From Solimonas_A sp052035235 (GTDB lineage Bacteria > Pseudomonadota > Gammaproteobacteria > Nevskiales > Nevskiaceae): a stretch of DNA of 64,000 nt. The stretch covers positions 1 through 64,000 of the forward strand of contig JBPOHT010000045.1 in the NCBI GenBank assembly GCA_052035235.1, in the 5' to 3' direction. This document shows positions 34,628 through 43,263 of this stretch, piece after piece. The position numbers and the translations under genes were made by a program. Position 1 is the stretch's first letter. Each line of letters starts with the position of its first letter. The notes under the pieces are model-generated. The model saw only the letters and a program-made list of their open reading frames with translations. It was not told the DNA's origin and searched no databases.

Positions 34628-35677
34628 ATGACCTCCAGCCATTCCACCGCCGCCGTCAGCTACCTGCAGGCGCTGTTCGACTACCTGCGCCTGCGCGGCG
34701 TGGCGGCGGCCGAGGTGCTGGACGGCGCGCAGATCGACCTGGCCGACCGCGATGCCCGGGTGGCGGAGCCGCTGGCGGCCGGCTGCTTCAACCGGGCGGC
34801 GGCGCGGCTGGGCGACGAGGACATCGGCATCCACGTGGGCGAGCAGATCCGCCCCGGGCACTACGGCGTGGTGGGCTACGTGGGCATGGCCTGCTCCACA
34901 CTGGGCGAGGCGATGCTCTGCCTGCAGCGCTACCAGGCCATGGTGGTGGACGTGGGTGCGCGGCCGATCGAATTGCGCGGCCAGGAAGTGCTGCTGAGCT
35001 GGCGCCCGGACGACCAGAGCCACTACTACCGCCACATGGCGGAGTTCAACCTGGCCGCGCTGGTGACCTTCATCCGCTGGATCACCGGCCAGCCGCTGGC
35101 GCCGCTACGCATCGAGTTCCCCTACCCCGCGCCGGCACGGCTGGAGGAACAGCAGCGCGTGTTCGGCTGCCCGCTGGTGTTCGACGCCGACTGCTACCGC
35201 CTGGCGGTGCCGCTGGCCTGGAACGAGCTGCCGCTGATCCAGCCGGACCCGGCGATGCGCCAGCTGATGGACCGGCTGGCCGAGAAGCAGCTGCTGAGCC
35301 TGCAGCGCCAGGACGACGACCTGGTGGGACAGGCGCGGCGCCTGCTGGCGCAGAAGCTGTCGGAGGGCGAAGCCAGCCTGGACCGCATCGCCGCCGCCAT
35401 GAACGTGTCGCCGCGCAGCCTGCAGCGGCGGTTGCAGGACCAGTCCTCCAGCTTCAGCCAGCTACTGGACGAAGTGCGCCGCGAGCTGGCCGGACGCTAC
35501 CTGGAAGACCCGGCGCTGGACCTGACGGACCTGGCCTTCCTGCTGGGCTACTCCGAGCAGAGTGCTTTCACGCGGGCGTTCAAGCGCTGGCATGGCAGGG
35601 CGCCGGCGGAAGTGCGTGCGCAGCGGCGCGGCACGGCCGCCGCTGTAGCCCGGTTTCCCGAAGGGAAGCCAGGGTAG
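34628..35677 (+). CDS. AraC-family regulator (Arabinose_bd type)
   Basis: 349 aa; N-terminal sensor about 15-210 and a C-terminal HTH: IAAAMNVSPRSLQRRLQDQSSSFSQLLDEVRREL and LAFLLGYSEQSAFTRAFKRWHGRAPAEVR. Divergent from the large lipoprotein hydrolase (132-bp spacer). The last 10 codons (VARFPEGKPG) are encoded by a REP palindrome (35645-35674), so the original C-terminus was probably altered by REP insertion. Confidence 0.93.
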   Translation: MTSSHSTAAVSYLQALFDYLRLRGVAAAEVLDGAQIDLADRDARVAEPLAAGCFNRAAARLGDEDIGIHVGEQIRPGHYGVVGYVGMACSTLGEAMLCLQRYQAMVVDVGARPIELRGQEVLLSWRPDDQSHYYRHMAEFNLAALVTFIRWITGQPLAPLRIEFPYPAPARLEEQQRVFGCPLVFDADCYRLAVPLAWNELPLIQPDPAMRQLMDRLAEKQLLSLQRQDDDLVGQARRLLAQKLSEGEASLDRIAAAMNVSPRSLQRRLQDQSSSFSQLLDEVRRELAGRYLEDPALDLTDLAFLLGYSEQSAFTRAFKRWHGRAPAEVRAQRRGTAAAVARFPEGKPG

Positions 35678-35681
35678 CCCG
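35645..35681 (+). repeat. REP element upstream of the RAYT gene
   Basis: GTAGCCCGGTTTCCCGAAGG, then GAAGCCAGGG, immediately before the RAYT start; followed by a second GTAGCCCG. The GTAG tetranucleotide head and the foldback CCCGGTTTCCC..GGGAAGCC are typical of RAYT-linked REPs. It overlaps the end of the AraC gene. Confidence 0.85.
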
Positions 35682-36215
35682 ATGGTCCAGTATCGGCGGG
35701 CACGGGTGGGCGGCGGTGCCTACTTCTTCACGGTGGCGCTGGAGGATCGTCGTTCGCATCTACTGACCGGGCATGTCGAGCTGTTGCGCGAGTCGTTTCG
35801 CGCCGTGCACTCAAAACACCCTTTTGATCTCGATGCCATCGTGATCATGCCGGAGCATCTGCATGCGATCTGGGTCTTGCCTAAAGACGATGCCGACTAT
35901 GCGACGCGCTGGCAGCTGATCAAGACCCGTTTCACCCGGGCATTGCGGGCTACCGGCGTCGCAGTCCCCACTCGCCTCAACGGCGAGCCCTCAGTCTGGC
36001 AGCGAAGGTACTGGGAACATCTCATTCGCGACGAAGAGGACTGGCAGCGACACCGGGACTACATCTTCTACAACCCGGTGAAGCATGGCCTGGTTGGCCG
36101 CGTGATCGATTGGCCACACTCCTCGTTTCACCGGATGGTCAGACATGGTGAACTCGCGCCCGACTGGGGTGGCGAGGTGTCTGTGCACGAAACCGGGCGT
36201 TTCGGGGAGCCCTGA
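35682..36215 (+). CDS. REP-associated tyrosine transposase (RAYT)
   Basis: 177 aa IS200/IS605-related Y1 transposase. HUH-type motif in MPEHLHAIW (about 64-71) and catalytic Tyr in YIFYNPVKHG (about 126). The gene sits between GTAG-headed REP copies (35645, 36253 minus, 36281). RAYTs are domesticated single-copy transposases that mobilise REPs. The C-terminal codons contain GAAACCGGGC, a fragment of the REP. Confidence 0.93.
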   Translation: MVQYRRARVGGGAYFFTVALEDRRSHLLTGHVELLRESFRAVHSKHPFDLDAIVIMPEHLHAIWVLPKDDADYATRWQLIKTRFTRALRATGVAVPTRLNGEPSVWQRRYWEHLIRDEEDWQRHRDYIFYNPVKHGLVGRVIDWPHSSFHRMVRHGELAPDWGGEVSVHETGRFGEP

Positions 36216-36220
36216 CCCTT

Positions 36221-36254
36221 GCATCCCGGCTTCGCTACGCGAAACCGGGCTACG
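36221..36254 (-). repeat. REP element, inverted copy
   Basis: Reverse complement reads GTAGCCCGGTTTCGCGTAGC, then GAAGCCGGGATGC. It pairs with the plus-oriented copy at 36281 to form a tail-to-tail BIME-like unit. Confidence 0.85.
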
Positions 36255-36280
36255 TGGAACCCAGCTTTCCTGCCTGACCC

Positions 36281-36310
36281 GTAGCCCGGTTTCCCGAAGG
36301 GAAGCCGGGA
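36281..36310 (+). repeat. REP element, plus copy
   Basis: GTAGCCCGGTTTCCCGAAGG followed by GAAGCCGGGA; matches the upstream copy at 35645 nearly exactly. Confidence 0.85.
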
Positions 36311-36320
36311 ACGCGGCCCG

Positions 36321-37073
36321 CTAGGAGCGCCGATGCTCCCGGTAAATCCCCCGCACCCAATCGAACCCTGGATGATCATCCCAGCGCACCGCGCGCATGC
36401 GCACGCTGCGGCGATAGTCGGCTGCGCCGAACACCGGGTGCTCTTCCGGGCAGGCCAGCGGCGACAGCAGCGCGCAGGCGGTGATGTCGGCCACGCTCAG
36501 GCGATCCCCCGTGAGGTACGGCCGGCCGTCGCGAGTGCGCTCGGCGATCAGGTCCGCGGCCTCGTCGATCTTGGCCACCGCCTTGCGCAGGGTGGCCGGC
36601 GACAACTGCAGCAGGCGCGAGAAACCCCGGCGCACCAGGGGATAGGCCAGCGACAGGGCGCGGCACTGCAGCGCGGTGGCGTCGTGGGTCCACATCGGCA
36701 GGGTGGCGGCCTTGTCGTCCAGGGTCTCGGCGAAGAGCTGGCGGATGACGTGGACGCCCACGCGGTCGAAGCGCGCCTCCAGCTCCATGACCTCGGCCCG
36801 CAGGGCCGGATCGCCGGGGATCAGCGGGAAGGGAGCCTGGTGCCGCTCCAGCCATTCCAGGATGCGGGTGCTGTCCTGGATCACCTCGCCGCCGACCACC
36901 AGCACGGGGACCGAACTGGCCCGGCGGGTCAGGGCCAGCACGCGGGGGATATGCAGGAAGGGCACCAGGCGCTGCTCCCGGTAGGGCAGGCCGGCCTGGT
37001 CCAGCGTCCAGCGGATCTTTTCGCTGAAATGGGACACCGCGAAGGTGTAGAGGATCGGCGGGGCGTCGTTCAT
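36321..37073 (-). CDS. Glutathione S-transferase family protein
   Basis: 250 aa. The N-terminal thioredoxin fold reads PILYTFAVSHFSEKIRWTLDQAGLPY. The cis-Pro loop is ASSVPVLVVGGEVIQDSTRILEWL. The helical C-domain has the GDRLSVADITAC motif. ATG 37073 gives MNDAPPILY. Substrate unknown; the active-site Ser/Cys is in VSHFSEK. Confidence 0.9.
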   Translation of the reverse strand: MNDAPPILYTFAVSHFSEKIRWTLDQAGLPYREQRLVPFLHIPRVLALTRRASSVPVLVVGGEVIQDSTRILEWLERHQAPFPLIPGDPALRAEVMELEARFDRVGVHVIRQLFAETLDDKAATLPMWTHDATALQCRALSLAYPLVRRGFSRLLQLSPATLRKAVAKIDEAADLIAERTRDGRPYLTGDRLSVADITACALLSPLACPEEHPVFGAADYRRSVRMRAVRWDDHPGFDWVRGIYREHRRS

Positions 37074-37195
37074 CGGGCGTTCCGTTGGGGTCGTGCATGG
37101 TGCCTGCCCGGCTGCCCTTGCGGAAGGACCCGACTTGGAGCCGGAACCCGCCTCAAGCATGCTATGCACCTCACGGACGACCGACTCGTACAACA

Positions 37196-38767
37196 ATGAA
37201 ACGCCGCGACCTGCTCAAATCCGCTGCCGCCCTCGCCGCCTGGGGCATCCCCCCTGCCCTGCTGCTGCAGCCGGGCGCCGTTCTGGCCGATGACGGCCAG
37301 CCTTTCGACCTGGCCTGGCTCAAGGGCCAAGCCCGCTCACTGGCCGCCCAGCCCTACGTCTCCCACAAGGGCGAGGTCCCCAAGTCGCTCAAGGACATCA
37401 ACTGGGACGACTACCAGGCGATCCAGTTCAAGGCCGACAAGTCGCTGTGGCGCAAGGAAAACCTGCCCTTCCAGGCACGCCTGTTCCACCTCGGCCTGTT
37501 CTTCCAGACGCCGGTGCACATGCACGAGGTGGTGGACGGCAAGGCCCGCGAGATCAAGTACGACAGCAGCCTGTTCAAGTACACCGGCAAGCAGAAGCTC
37601 GGCCGCCTGCCCTCGGACCTGGGCTACGCCGGCTTCCGCCTGCTGTTCCAGACCAACTTCGAGCTCGACATCAGCGCCTTCCTCGGCGCCAGCTACTTCC
37701 GCGCCGTGGGCGAGGAGAAGCAGTACGGCCTTTCGGCCCGCGGCCTGGCGATCGACACCGGCCTGCCGCGCCCCGAGGAATTCCCGATGTTCACGGCCTT
37801 CTGGCTGGAGCGTCCGCGCAAGGAATCCAACAAGGTCACGGTCTACGCCCTGCTGGATTCGCCCAGCACCACCGGCGCCTATGTCTTCGACATCACCCCG
37901 GGCCGCAACCTGGTGATGGACGTGGACGTGGCGCTGTACCCGCGCAAGCCGATCGAGCGCCTGGGCATCGCGCCGCTGACCAGCATGTACCAGTACGGCG
38001 AGAACGACCGCCGCATGGCCTGGGACTGGCGCCCGGAGATCCACGACACCGACGGCCTGCAGCTCTGGACCGGCGCCGGCGAGTGGCTGTGGCGCCCGCT
38101 GGTGAACCCCACCGGCGTGCGCGTGAACTCCTACTTCGACAACAACCCGCGCGGCTTCGGCTTGCTGCAGCGTGACCGCAACTTCGACCACTACCAGGAC
38201 GACGGCGTGTTCTACGAACGCCGTCCCAGCCTCTGGGTGGAACCCAAGGGCGCGTGGGGCAAGGGCGCGGTGCAGCTGGTGGAAATCCCCACCGTGGACG
38301 AGACCTTCGACAACATCGTGGCGTTCTGGAACCCGGAGGAGAAGGTGCAGCCGGGCAAGGAATACCTGCTGGGCTACCGCTTGCACTGGGGCGGCATCCC
38401 GCCGGTGACCCCGCCGCTGGCCTCGGTGCAGGCCACCCGCACCGGCCTGGGCGGCGTGGTGGGCCAGAAGCGCAAGTACTTCTCCTGGCGCTTCGCGGTG
38501 GACTTCTCCGGCGGCGCCCTGGGCATGCTGGAGAACGGCGCCAAGGTGGAGGCGGTGATCAGCGCGTCCCGCGGCAAGGTGGAGATCACCTCGGCGCGAC
38601 CGCTGACGGCCATCAAGGGCTACCGCGCGATGTTCGACCTGGTCCCGGACGACAGCACCGAGCCGATCAACCTGCGCATGTACCTGAAGCTGGGCGGCCA
38701 GACCCTGACCGAGACCTGGATCTACCAGTACACGCCGCCGCCGCTGGCGGAGCGCAAGCTGTACTGA
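37196..38767 (+). CDS. mdoD: Glucan biosynthesis protein D (periplasmic glucan)
   Basis: 523 aa. The twin-arginine signal MKRRDLLKSAAALAAWG marks Tat export. The mature body matches MdoG/MdoD (OpgD): YQAIQFKADKSLW, LFHLGLFFQTPVHMHEV, WRPEIHDTDGLQLWTGAGEWLWRPL, FFYERRPSLWVEPKG. It shapes osmoregulated periplasmic glucans. Start ATG 37196, with a weak ribosome binding site. mdoG/H are absent in this window. Confidence 0.94.
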   Translation: MKRRDLLKSAAALAAWGIPPALLLQPGAVLADDGQPFDLAWLKGQARSLAAQPYVSHKGEVPKSLKDINWDDYQAIQFKADKSLWRKENLPFQARLFHLGLFFQTPVHMHEVVDGKAREIKYDSSLFKYTGKQKLGRLPSDLGYAGFRLLFQTNFELDISAFLGASYFRAVGEEKQYGLSARGLAIDTGLPRPEEFPMFTAFWLERPRKESNKVTVYALLDSPSTTGAYVFDITPGRNLVMDVDVALYPRKPIERLGIAPLTSMYQYGENDRRMAWDWRPEIHDTDGLQLWTGAGEWLWRPLVNPTGVRVNSYFDNNPRGFGLLQRDRNFDHYQDDGVFYERRPSLWVEPKGAWGKGAVQLVEIPTVDETFDNIVAFWNPEEKVQPGKEYLLGYRLHWGGIPPVTPPLASVQATRTGLGGVVGQKRKYFSWRFAVDFSGGALGMLENGAKVEAVISASRGKVEITSARPLTAIKGYRAMFDLVPDDSTEPINLRMYLKLGGQTLTETWIYQYTPPPLAERKLY

Positions 38768-38782
38768 TCGGCTGAAGCTGCT

Positions 38783-38808
38783 CCCCTCTCCCGCGTGCGG
38801 GAGAGGGG
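38783..38808. repeat. CCCCTCTCCCGC palindrome
   Basis: Perfect 12-bp stem CCCCTCTCCCGC / GCGGGAGAGGGG with a GT loop. Same family as 26974-27018. It may terminate mdoD. Confidence 0.7.
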
Positions 38809-38860
38809 ATGAATGCATTTCCGGGCGGCGGTGGGCCTGATCCCCTACAATTCGCCCCCC

Positions 38861-40762
38861 ATGCTGACCTTCGCCAACGCCACGCTGCGCCGCGGTTCGC
38901 GCACGCTGCTCGAAAACCTGTCCTTCACCATCTACCCCGGTCAGCGCGTCGGGGTGGTCGGGCGCAATGGCACCGGCAAGTCGAGCCTGTTCTCGATGGT
39001 GCTGGGCCAGCTGCAGCCCGACCTGGGCGATGTCTCGATCCCGCGCAGCATCACCATCGCCACCGTGGCGCAGGAAACCCCGGCGCTGCAGCAGTCGGCG
39101 CTGGACTTCGTGCTGGACGGCGACAGCGAACTGCGCGCCACCGAGGCGGCGCTGACCAAGGCCGAGGAAACCGAAGACCTCGACAAGCTGGCCATGCTGC
39201 ACGACCGCATGGCCGCCATCGGCGGCTATGCCGCGCCGGCGCGCGCCGCCAAGCTGCTCGACGGCCTGGGTTTCTCCACGGCCGAGCAGTCGCACGCGGT
39301 GGCGGACTTCTCGGGCGGCTGGCGCATGCGCCTGAACCTGGGACGCGCGCTGATGTGCCGCTCCGACCTGATGATGCTCGACGAGCCCACCAACCATCTC
39401 GATCTCGACGCGGTGCTGTGGCTGCAGGACTGGCTCTCGACCTACCCCGGCACGCTGCTGTCGGTCTCGCATGACCGCGAGTTCCTCGACGCGGCCACCA
39501 CGCACACCCTGCACCTGCAGGGCCAGACGGCGACGTTGTACAGCGGCAACTACTCGCAGTTCGAGCGCATCCGCGCCGAGCGCCTGGCGCAACAGCAGAG
39601 CACGCATGACCAGCAGAAGCGCCAGGTGGCGCACCTGCAGTCCTTCGTGGATCGCTTCAAGGCTGGCACCAAGGCGCGCCAGGCGCAGGCGCGCGTGAAG
39701 ATGATCGAGCGCATCCAGATGACCGCGGCGGTGGTGGCCGACCCGGAGTTCCAGTTCAGCTTCCCCAAGCCCGAGCGCCTGCCCTCGCCGCTGATCCACT
39801 GCGACAAGGTGGCGGTGGGCTACGGCGAACGCACCGTGCTGAGCGGCATCCGCGTGGGCCTGGAGCCGGGCGACCGCATCGGCCTGCTGGGACCCAACGG
39901 CGCCGGCAAGTCCACCTTCGTGCGCCTGCTGGCGGGTGAGCTGGACGCCCGCGCCGGCGCGATGACGCGCTCGCCCTACCTGCGCGTGGGCTACTTCGCC
40001 CAGCACCAGGTGGAGCACCTGGACATGAAGGCCTCGCCGATCCTGCACCTGCAGCGCATGGCGCCGAAGGCCAAGGAACAGGACCTGCGCGACTTCCTGG
40101 GCAGCTTCAACTTCCGCGGCGACCGCGCCTTCGAGGCGATCGAGCCGTTCTCCGGCGGCGAGAAGGCTCGCCTGGCACTGGCCTTGGTGGTCTACGGCAA
40201 GCCCAACCTGCTGCTGCTGGACGAGCCTACCAACCATCTCGATCTGGACATGCGTCAGGCCCTGGAAATGGCGCTGCAGGACTTCGCCGGCAGCGTGGTG
40301 CTGGTGTCGCATGACCGCCACCTGATCGCCGCCACCTGCGACGAGCTGTGGCGCGTGTCCGACGGCGAGGTCGCGGTCTTCGACGGCGACCTGGACGACT
40401 ACGCGCGCTGGCTCAGCCAGCGGCGCAGCAGCCAGGGCAGCGGCAAGCCGGCCAAGGTCGCCAAGGCCACCGCCGAGGCGGCGATCCCGCAGGCGCCCAA
40501 GCGCAGGCCGGAGGAGCAGCGCGCGGTGGAGAAGCCCTTCCGCGAGACCATCCGCAACCTCGACGCGAAGATGGCCAAGCTGCAGCAGCGCCTCAAGGCG
40601 CTGGAAGGCGAGCTGGCCGATCCGGGCCTCTACGAGGCCGGGCAGCGCGGCAAGCTGCAGAAGCTGACGCAGGAACAGGGTGAGAAGCGCACCGAGCTGG
40701 CGAGCTGCGAGGAGCAGTGGCTGGCGGCGTCGGAAGAGCTGGAAAAGCTGCAGCAATACTGA
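38861..40762 (+). CDS. yheS: ABC-F ATPase YheS
   Basis: 633 aa with two ABC domains and no membrane part. Walker A GRNGTGKSS (about 35) and GPNGAGKST (about 345). Signatures FSGGWRMRLNL and FSGGEKARLAL. Both Walker B ends read LDEPTNHLDLD. The ABC-F linker (about 240-300) lies between domains, and a coiled-coil basic C-terminus closes it. YheS-type factors act on translating ribosomes. ATG 38861. Confidence 0.95.
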   Translation: MLTFANATLRRGSRTLLENLSFTIYPGQRVGVVGRNGTGKSSLFSMVLGQLQPDLGDVSIPRSITIATVAQETPALQQSALDFVLDGDSELRATEAALTKAEETEDLDKLAMLHDRMAAIGGYAAPARAAKLLDGLGFSTAEQSHAVADFSGGWRMRLNLGRALMCRSDLMMLDEPTNHLDLDAVLWLQDWLSTYPGTLLSVSHDREFLDAATTHTLHLQGQTATLYSGNYSQFERIRAERLAQQQSTHDQQKRQVAHLQSFVDRFKAGTKARQAQARVKMIERIQMTAAVVADPEFQFSFPKPERLPSPLIHCDKVAVGYGERTVLSGIRVGLEPGDRIGLLGPNGAGKSTFVRLLAGELDARAGAMTRSPYLRVGYFAQHQVEHLDMKASPILHLQRMAPKAKEQDLRDFLGSFNFRGDRAFEAIEPFSGGEKARLALALVVYGKPNLLLLDEPTNHLDLDMRQALEMALQDFAGSVVLVSHDRHLIAATCDELWRVSDGEVAVFDGDLDDYARWLSQRRSSQGSGKPAKVAKATAEAAIPQAPKRRPEEQRAVEKPFRETIRNLDAKMAKLQQRLKALEGELADPGLYEAGQRGKLQKLTQEQGEKRTELASCEEQWLAASEELEKLQQY

Positions 40763-40785
40763 GGCGCGCCAGCGCCTTCCGACCC

Positions 40786-40805
40786 GTAGGAGCGGCCGCT
40801 CCTAC
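40786..40805. repeat. Short GTAGGAGCGGC palindrome
   Basis: Perfect 20-bp palindrome GTAGGAGCGGCCGCTCCTAC. It lies in the convergent spacer after yheS, and its last bases supply the stop codon of the phosphatase gene on the minus strand. Confidence 0.8.
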
Positions 40806-41710
40806 GGCGTTGCGTTACTCCCCGCCTTGCCGCGCCGGGCGCGCACCCGTGCCACCACCCGCTTGATCGGCTCCGCCACGCGCCGCCGTGCCGTGCGCAC
40901 GGCACGCTTGCGCGTGGTGACGGCCGCCTTGCGGCGTGGAGCCGCCTTCTGCTGCGGCTCCCACTTGAGGATGCGGATCTCGCCCTGGAAGTCCTCGGCT
41001 AGGGCGGTGCAGCTTTCCACCCAGTCGCCGCAGTTGTAGCTGATCACGCCGTTACGGATGTAGCGCACCTCGGCATGGTGGGTATGCCCGGTGACCACGC
41101 CATTCAGCCCTTCGCGGCGGGCGCGGGTCAGCATCTTCTCGTCGACGCCGGACAGCCATTGCGTCAGCGACTTGGCCTGATTCTTCACCAGGGCCGACCA
41201 CTTGGGCATGGGCGGCTCCACCTCGTTCCAGCGCTGCCAGGCGACATCGGCACGCATCAGCAGGGTGTAGGCCAGGTCGGAGGCATGGGCCAGCAGCGGC
41301 ATGCCGCTGACCACCTCGTCGAAGACGTCGCCATGGATCACCAGCAGGCGGCGACCGTCGGCGGTGGTGTGCACCGCCTCGTTGGCCAGGCGGATGCGGC
41401 CCAGGCGCAGCTGCTTGCGCACGAACTGGCGCAGGAAGTCGTCGTGGTTGCCGGCGATGTAGTGGACCTTGGTGCCGCGCCGGGCCTTGGCCAGCACCGC
41501 GTGCAGCACGCGGCTATGGTCAGGTGGCCAGTAGAAGCGGCTGCGCAGCTTCCAGCCGTCGAAGATGTCGCCGACTAGGTAGAGGTTCTCGCATTCATTT
41601 TGCCGGAGGAATTCGACCAGGGCGTGCGCCTTGCAACCCTCCGAGCCCAGATGGACATCGGAAATCCACAGCGTGCGGTGCCGGCGCACCGAGGGCTTTT
41701 TACTGCTCAT
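40802..41710 (-). CDS. UDP-2,3-diacylglucosamine pyrophosphatase-like metallophosphatase
   Basis: 302 aa of the LpxH-like calcineurin fold. Metal motifs: ISDVHLGS, GDIFDGW, AGNHDD, VIHGDVFD and TGHTHHAE. The LpxH/YbbF type acts on lipid A precursors. The core ends near 250; a 45-residue tail rich in Arg/Lys (RRKAAVTTRKRAVRTARRR) is unusual and might bind nucleic acid or membrane phosphates. The stop codon lies within the repeat at 40786. Confidence 0.88.
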   Translation of the reverse strand: MSSKKPSVRRHRTLWISDVHLGSEGCKAHALVEFLRQNECENLYLVGDIFDGWKLRSRFYWPPDHSRVLHAVLAKARRGTKVHYIAGNHDDFLRQFVRKQLRLGRIRLANEAVHTTADGRRLLVIHGDVFDEVVSGMPLLAHASDLAYTLLMRADVAWQRWNEVEPPMPKWSALVKNQAKSLTQWLSGVDEKMLTRARREGLNGVVTGHTHHAEVRYIRNGVISYNCGDWVESCTALAEDFQGEIRILKWEPQQKAAPRRKAAVTTRKRAVRTARRRVAEPIKRVVARVRARRGKAGSNATP

Positions 41711-41800
41711 GTCGACTCCTGCGAGGGCCTGCGGAGGTCACCAATGACTCCGAGGCACTATTCACTTCGCAAGAAGCAGACCATTCACCCGCGGCGGAGT

Positions 41801-42451
41801 TCAGCCGATTGTGCGGTCCGACACATAAGGGTTGGAGCGGCGCTCGGCGCCGAAGCTCGACATGGGGCCGTGGCCCGGCACGAAGCGGGTTTCGTCGCCC
41901 AGGGGGAACAGGCGCTCGCGGATCGCCCGGATCAGGTCGGCGTGGTTGCCGCGCGGAAAATCAGTGCGGCCGATGGAGCCCTGGAACAGCACGTCACCGA
42001 CGAAGGCCAGCTGCGAGGGGGCATGGTGGAACACCACGTGCCCCGGGGTGTGACCGGGGCAGTGCAGCACGTCCAGGCTCAGGCTGCCCAGGCTGACGGT
42101 GTCGCCCTGCTCCAGCCAGCGGGTCGGGGTGAAGGCGCGGGCCGGCGGGAAGCCGTAGGCCGCGGCGTCCTGCGGCAGGCGCTGGATCCAGAAGTCGTCG
42201 TCGCGGTGCGGGCCTTCGATGGGCAGGCCCAGGCGGTCGGCCAGGTCCTGCACGGCGCTGGCGTGATCCAGGTGGCCGTGGGTGACCAGCAGCTTTTCCA
42301 GCGTGATGCCGTGATGCTCCACGCGGGACAGCAGGTGGTCGATCTCGCCGCCGGCATCCACCAGGGCACCCTTCATGGTGTCCGTGTCCCAGACCAGCGA
42401 GCAGTTCTGCTCGAAGGCGGTGACCGGGATGATCTCGACGCGCAGGCTCAC
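41801..42451 (-). CDS. MBL-fold metallo-hydrolase (glyoxalase II-like)
   Basis: 216 aa. THGHLDHA zinc motif (about 57), HCPGHTPGHVVFH and FVGDVLFQGSIGRTDFPRG, GHGP at the end. Matches the GloB-like / YcbL group. Start GTG 42451 lies 9 bp after the cysH stop. It may hydrolyse a glutathione thioester. Confidence 0.9.
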   Translation of the reverse strand: MSLRVEIIPVTAFEQNCSLVWDTDTMKGALVDAGGEIDHLLSRVEHHGITLEKLLVTHGHLDHASAVQDLADRLGLPIEGPHRDDDFWIQRLPQDAAAYGFPPARAFTPTRWLEQGDTVSLGSLSLDVLHCPGHTPGHVVFHHAPSQLAFVGDVLFQGSIGRTDFPRGNHADLIRAIRERLFPLGDETRFVPGHGPMSSFGAERRSNPYVSDRTIG

Positions 42452-42461
42452 TCGGGCAGTC

Positions 42462-43169
42462 TCAGAGATGCAGGCCGCACTCGGTCTTGGGCTTGCCCTG
42501 CCAGCGGCCGGCGCGGCCCTCGCCCGGCACGGTGCAGTGCGAGCAGCCGATCGAGGAATAGCCCTGGTCCACCAGCGGATGCAGCTTGAGCGCGTGCTCG
42601 CGGATGTACTCGTCACGCTCCTCCCGGGTGACGTCGATCATCGGGTTGAACTTGATGATTCCGCGGCGCTCCTCGAACACCGGCAGCGTGGAGCGGTGAT
42701 CGCTCTGCCAGCGCATCAGGCTGGACACCCAGATGTGATAACCCGGCTTGGCCGACTCCAGCGGCTCCACCTTGTTGACCGAGCAGCAGAAGTCCGGGTC
42801 GCGCGACCAGGTCTTCTCGCTCACGGTGAACTGGTGCTTCCAGTCCTCGGCCTTGAGGTCGAACACGTCCAGGCCGAACTCGGCGATCAGGAAGTCCTTG
42901 TAGGCCAGGGTTTCCGGGAAGTGGAAGCCGGTATCGATGAACGCCACCTTCTGGCTCGGGCGCAGGCGCGAGATGATGTGCAGGAAGTGCGCGGAGGTGG
43001 CGGCAAAGGACGAGGTGACCAGCACCTTGTCCTCGGCGAAGTCACGGTACAGCTCGAGCAGGCGATGCTCGAAGTCGAGCGGCGCGTACTTCTCGTTCAA
43101 CTCGGCGATCCGCTCGGCGCTGAGGCCAGCGCTGTTGGCGGGTGTGGGTGCGGCTTCTGCAATCGACAC
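42462..43169 (-). CDS. cysH: Adenylyl-sulfate reductase (4Fe-4S type CysH)
   Basis: 235 aa; reduces activated sulfate to sulfite. The GTG start gives MSIAEAAPT. The P-loop-like SSFAATSAHFLH, FIDTGFHFPET, and the redox Cys tail KTECGLHL are present. The CC (FCCSVNK) and CxxC (IGCSHC) pairs would bind a [4Fe-4S] cluster, pointing to adenosine phosphosulfate (APS) rather than PAPS as substrate. It leads an operon with the MBL protein. Confidence 0.92.
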   Translation of the reverse strand: MSIAEAAPTPANSAGLSAERIAELNEKYAPLDFEHRLLELYRDFAEDKVLVTSSFAATSAHFLHIISRLRPSQKVAFIDTGFHFPETLAYKDFLIAEFGLDVFDLKAEDWKHQFTVSEKTWSRDPDFCCSVNKVEPLESAKPGYHIWVSSLMRWQSDHRSTLPVFEERRGIIKFNPMIDVTREERDEYIREHALKLHPLVDQGYSSIGCSHCTVPGEGRAGRWQGKPKTECGLHL

Positions 43170-43263
43170 GAAACTTTCCTTGGCTTTCGGCTGGGAAACC
43201 CAAACGGGGCACCAATTCTAAGGCCTTTGTCTATCCAGGGCCGCTTTTTGGTCAAAAAGCTCT

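Noticed and set aside
37337..40756. Very long open frame on the minus strand opposite mdoD and yheS
   Set aside because: Composition-driven antisense frame in high-GC DNA; the plus strand carries complete, well-recognised families.
41711..41800. Possible small gene between the phosphatase and MBL genes
   Set aside because: Ninety bases with no ribosome binding site and no conserved pattern.
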